The position numbers were made by a program, and so were the translations under genes. The notes under the pieces are model-generated. The model made no database searches, was not told the DNA's origin, and was given only the letters and a program-made list of their open reading frames with translations. From Bacillota bacterium (GTDB taxonomy: Bacteria; Bacillota; Clostridia; Lachnospirales; Lachnospiraceae), in assembly GCA_023460575.1 (NCBI GenBank), contig JAEWPQ010000233.1, positions 1-18,261 of the forward strand: a stretch of 18,261 nucleotides of DNA, written 5' to 3'. Numbering within the stretch: position 1 is the first letter of the stretch; each line of letters begins with the position of its first letter. This document shows positions 16,401 to 18,261 of the stretch, one piece after another.

Positions 16401-18001
16401 ACTGCCACTATTATGATTTTGATTCAGATGAAGTAAAGGCATTTACCGGAATGGCCGGCTGTGATATGCCGGATAAAATATGTCCGGTTTGCGGACATCC
16501 TTTATCAAAGGATGGTTTTGATATTCCGTTTGAGACATTCCTGGGCTTTAAAGGAGATAAGGAACCTGATATTGATTTAAATTTTTCCGGTGAATACCAG
16601 AGTAAGGCACATGACTATACGGAAGTTATTTTCGGAAAGGGTCAGACCTTCCGTGCAGGAACAATCGGTACGCTTGCAGATAAAACGGCATTTGGTTATG
16701 TAAAGAATTATTATGAGGAGCATGGAGTAAGAAAACGTAACTGTGAAATTAACCGGATTGTTCAGGGCTGTGTTGGCGTCAGGAGAACGACTGGCCAGCA
16801 TCCTGGCGGAATTATCGTTCTTCCCCATGGTGAGGAGATTTATTCCTTTACACCGGTACAAAGACCTGCCAATGATATGACGACCATGACGGTAACCACT
16901 CATTTCGATTATCATTCCATAGACCATAATCTTTTAAAACTAGATATTCTGGGACACGACGATCCGACCATGATTCGTATGCTTCAGGATTTAATCGGAT
17001 TTGACCCTGTAAAGGATATTCCTCTGGACAGCAGAGAAGTCATGTCACTGTTTCAGAATACATCAGCTCTTGGTATTACTCCTGAAGATATTGGCGGCTG
17101 TAAACTGGGTGCGCTTGGAGTGCCGGAATTTGGTACCGATTTTGCCATGCAGATGCTAATTGATACCCAGCCAAAATATTTCTCTGATCTTGTCCGCATT
17201 GCAGGGCTTGCTCACGGTACGGATGTATGGCTTGGAAACGCCCAGGCGCTCATTCAGGAAGGAAAGGCTACTATCCAGACTGCCATATGTACCAGAGATG
17301 ATATTATGATATATTTAATTTCCATGGGAATGGAAGAAGGCTTATCCTTCTCTATCATGGAAAGTGTGCGAAAGGGAAAAGGTCTGAAGCCCGACTGGGA
17401 AGAGGAGATGACGGCGCATGGAGTTCCTGACTGGTATATCTGGTCCTGTAAAAAGATCAAATACATGTTTCCAAAAGCTCATGCAGCCGCATATGTTATG
17501 ATGGCATGGAGAATCGCTTACTGTAAAGTATTCTATCCACTGGCCTATTACGCGTCCTTTTTCAGCATACGGGCCAATGGCTTCAGTTACGAGCTGATGT
17601 GCCAGGGAAGAGAAAAGCTGGAGCATTATCTGGCTGATTACAGGAAACGGATCGACACTCTTTCTAAGAAAGAGCTGGACACTCTTCGGGATATGCGTAT
17701 TGTTCAGGAAATGTATGCAAGGGGTTATGATTTTATTCCTATCAATATTTACCAGGCGAAAGCCAGACATTTTCAAATTATTGACGGAAAATTAATGCCG
17801 TCTTTAAGCAGTATAGATGGACTGGGGGAAAAAGCGGCAGATGCGGTTGTGGATGCAAGTAAGGATGGAAGATTTTTATCAAGAGAGGATTTCAGAAACC
17901 GGACGAAGGTCAGTAAGACGGTCTGTGATCTGATGGGAGATCTTGGTCTTCTCGGTGATCTTCCTGAATCCAATCAGCTGTCTCTTTTCGATCTGGCATA
18001 A
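13454..18001 (+). CDS. polC: DNA polymerase III PolC-type (replicative, with 3'-5' exonuclease)
   Basis: The Gram-positive replicative polymerase has 1515 residues, slightly longer than the roughly 1440 of Bacillus. In order: an N-terminal domain (1-180); a charged Lys/Glu/Gly-rich linker (about 190-290); an OB fold (about 300-395) with EVVIRGKI and VTVKMF; a PHP domain starting with HCH (408-410), interrupted by the DnaQ-type exonuclease (Asp495-Ile-Glu497, with His633 and Asp637); then the polymerase core. A zinc finger has Cys981, Cys984, Cys1010 and Cys1013, plus Cys1003. Catalytic Asp1039 and Asp1041 lie in PDIDLNFSG. The C-terminus QLSLFDLA (1508-1515) is a sliding-clamp binding motif. 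ATG 13454 follows TAGGTGA, which includes the ispG stop. Confidence 0.98.
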   Translation: MAKKFLEVFPNLHITDELRELLNLVDVEKVTSNKDRSSIRVYLNSPRLIHKQNIYSLEKGIKEQLFPSKQITIKIIERFRLSGQYTPQNLLKIYRESLLAELKNYSIIEYNMFRKAQYQFPEPDLLKMTVEDTIVTHEKAGELKRVLEKIFHERCGLPVEVQYEFIAPKENALAKQKELQMQREVEEIVSRTSLGIQQKNMSDEEYGGPSMADGPLDSLASSYSDEVPFKQEAQAPVPGLRMGGKKEGDKKESGKAAEAESGKKEWKDYRKNSYNGRRSDNPDVLYGRDFEEETMEIEKIDGEIGEVVIRGKIIMTDSRELRSGKTIIIFDVTDFTDTITVKMFAREEQLADLKNAVVQGSFIKIKGVTTIDKFDGELTLGSVVGIKKSEDFTGKRSDNSLEKRVELHCHTKMSDMDGVSEVKDLVKRAKKWGMPAIAITDHGCVQSFPDANHALDNGDTFKVIYGVEGYLVDDLKQLVENSKNQSFSDSYVVFDIETTGFSSSRNRIIEIGAVKVIDGKIRDKFSTFVNPDVPIPFEIEQLTGINDSMVLPHPKIDVILPQFLEFCKDSVLVAHNASFDVSFISYNAQKLQLEFNPTVIDTVALSRLLLPSLNRYKLDTVAKALNISLANHHRAVDDAGCTSEIFAAFVRMLRERGVETLDELNKLSTMSPNMIKKLPTYHVIILAANDVGRVNLYRLISLSHIDFYARRPRIPKSVLNEYREGLIIGSACEAGELYQALLRGIPDAEIAKLVNYYDYLEIQPLGNNGFMLRDEKSTVKTEQDLIDINKRIVTLGEQFGKPVCATCDVHFLDPEDEVYRRIIMAGQGFKDSDEQAPLYLRTTEEMLREFEYLGPNKAEEVVIKNTRKIADMCERISPVRPDKCAPVIENSDEDLRKICYDRAHAIYGEDLPLIVTERLERELNSIISNGFAVMYIIAQKLVWKSNEDGYLVGSRGSVGSSFVAYMSGITEVNSLSPHYYCDNCHYYDFDSDEVKAFTGMAGCDMPDKICPVCGHPLSKDGFDIPFETFLGFKGDKEPDIDLNFSGEYQSKAHDYTEVIFGKGQTFRAGTIGTLADKTAFGYVKNYYEEHGVRKRNCEINRIVQGCVGVRRTTGQHPGGIIVLPHGEEIYSFTPVQRPANDMTTMTVTTHFDYHSIDHNLLKLDILGHDDPTMIRMLQDLIGFDPVKDIPLDSREVMSLFQNTSALGITPEDIGGCKLGALGVPEFGTDFAMQMLIDTQPKYFSDLVRIAGLAHGTDVWLGNAQALIQEGKATIQTAICTRDDIMIYLISMGMEEGLSFSIMESVRKGKGLKPDWEEEMTAHGVPDWYIWSCKKIKYMFPKAHAAAYVMMAWRIAYCKVFYPLAYYASFFSIRANGFSYELMCQGREKLEHYLADYRKRIDTLSKKELDTLRDMRIVQEMYARGYDFIPINIYQAKARHFQIIDGKLMPSLSSIDGLGEKAADAVVDASKDGRFLSREDFRNRTKVSKTVCDLMGDLGLLGDLPESNQLSLFDLA

Positions 18002-18010
18002 AGCTGTTTC

Positions 18011-18042
18011 AGCTGCAGAACAGGATTGTCTGTTCTGCAGCT
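18011..18042 (+). terminator. Stem-loop after polC
   Basis: A perfect 12-bp stem pairs AGCTGCAGAACA (18011-18022) with TGTTCTGCAGCT (18031-18042), and an inner G-C pair leaves a 6-nt loop. It starts 9 nt after the polC stop, the expected place for the end of the uppS-polC transcript. The bases following are TGTGATGG rather than a T-run, so intrinsic termination is uncertain; a 3'-end stabilising stem is the alternative. Confidence 0.5.
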
Positions 18043-18084
18043 TGTGATGGAAAGAGTAACTGAATTTTGATGTTATTTTTCCAG

Positions 18085-18148
18085 AATTTAAAAAAAAATA
18101 AAAAATTTTGAAAATACGGTTGACATTGTCTCTGATTTATATTATACT
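18085..18148 (+). promoter_or_regulatory. Strong promoter with UP-like element for tRNA-Pro
   Basis: A consensus TTGACA (18120-18125), a 17-nt spacer and TATACT (18143-18148) form a near-ideal vegetative promoter. The 30 bases upstream (18085-18116) are almost pure A/T with phased A and T tracts, fitting an UP element that contacts the polymerase alpha subunit. Transcription should start near 18155, six bases before the mature tRNA. Confidence 0.88.
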
Positions 18149-18160
18149 ACGTAACGTAAT

Positions 18161-18234
18161 CGAGGCGTGGCTCAGTTTGGTAGAGCGCTGCGTTCGGGAC
18201 GCAGAGGTCGCAAGTTCGAATCTTGTCGCCTCGA
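18161..18234 (+). tRNA. tRNA-Pro, anticodon CGG
   Basis: The acceptor stem pairs CGAGGCG (18161-18167) with CGCCTCG (18227-18233), and the discriminator is A18234. The anticodon stem CTGCG/CGCAG encloses TTCGGGA, giving anticodon CGG, which reads CCG proline codons. The T arm GCAAG-TTCGAAT-CTTGT has the universal TTC and one G-U pair. The first pair C1-G72 is the bacterial tRNA-Pro identity feature. CCA is not encoded (TTTT follows), so it must be added enzymatically. Confidence 0.95.
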
Positions 18235-18238
18235 TTTT

Positions 18239-18257
18239 GTATGAATCATATTCGTAC
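18239..18257 (+). terminator. Small hairpin after tRNA-Pro at the window edge
   Basis: GTATGAAT (18239-18246) pairs with ATTCGTAC (18250-18257), with one G-U pair and a 3-nt loop. It lies 4 nt after the tRNA, so it could be the start of a terminator or a processing element. The window ends four bases later, so no T-run can be seen. Confidence 0.25.
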
Positions 18258-18261
18258 TGGC

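Noticed and set aside
18102..18117. AATTTTGAAAAT as a CodY-like box upstream of tRNA-Pro
   Set aside because: It lacks the central bases of the 15-nt consensus and is better explained as part of the A/T-rich UP element.

Overview
This is an all-plus-strand block of housekeeping and transport genes from a low-to-mid GC Firmicute, most likely class Clostridia and probably a Lachnospiraceae-type organism. The grounds are a Gram-positive PolC-type replicative polymerase, strong AGGAGG ribosome sites, a lipoprotein-anchored oligopeptide-binding protein, and the gene order dxr-rseP-ispG-polC. Species cannot be named from the sequence alone. No mobile element, CRISPR array, phage gene or broken gene is visible.

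Layout. (1) 1-1202: the 3' end of rpsB (ribosomal protein S2), a hairpin terminator/attenuator, then tsf (EF-Ts) with its own terminator. (2) 1280-7121: a complete oligopeptide ABC transporter in the order oppB-oppC-oppD-oppF-oppA. The first four genes are tightly coupled. oppA has a separate predicted promoter, a long 5'-end stem-loop and its own terminator. (3) 7158-8534: a promoter, pyrH (UMP kinase), frr (ribosome recycling factor) and a terminator-like hairpin. (4) 8558-18042: a compact run uppS-cdsA-dxr-rseP-ispG-polC, with gaps of 1 to 61 nt and several starts lying in or beside the end of the preceding gene. It combines isoprenoid precursor synthesis (dxr, ispG), the C55 lipid carrier (uppS), phospholipid synthesis (cdsA), a site-2 membrane protease (rseP) and the replicative DNA polymerase. 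(5) 18085-18234: a strong promoter with an A/T-rich upstream element driving tRNA-Pro(CGG), after which the window ends.

How it fits together. rpsB-tsf-pyrH-frr-uppS-cdsA-dxr-rseP is a widely conserved bacterial superoperon for translation, nucleotides and envelope. The unusual point is that a self-contained peptide-uptake cassette sits between tsf and pyrH, bounded by terminators, and pyrH carries its own promoter. Peptide import therefore appears to have been placed in an essential, highly expressed neighbourhood while being insulated from it. I found no convincing evidence of an undescribed system. The best leads are regulatory: the oppA promoter and 5' stem-loop, the rpsB-tsf attenuator, and the site of the opp cassette.
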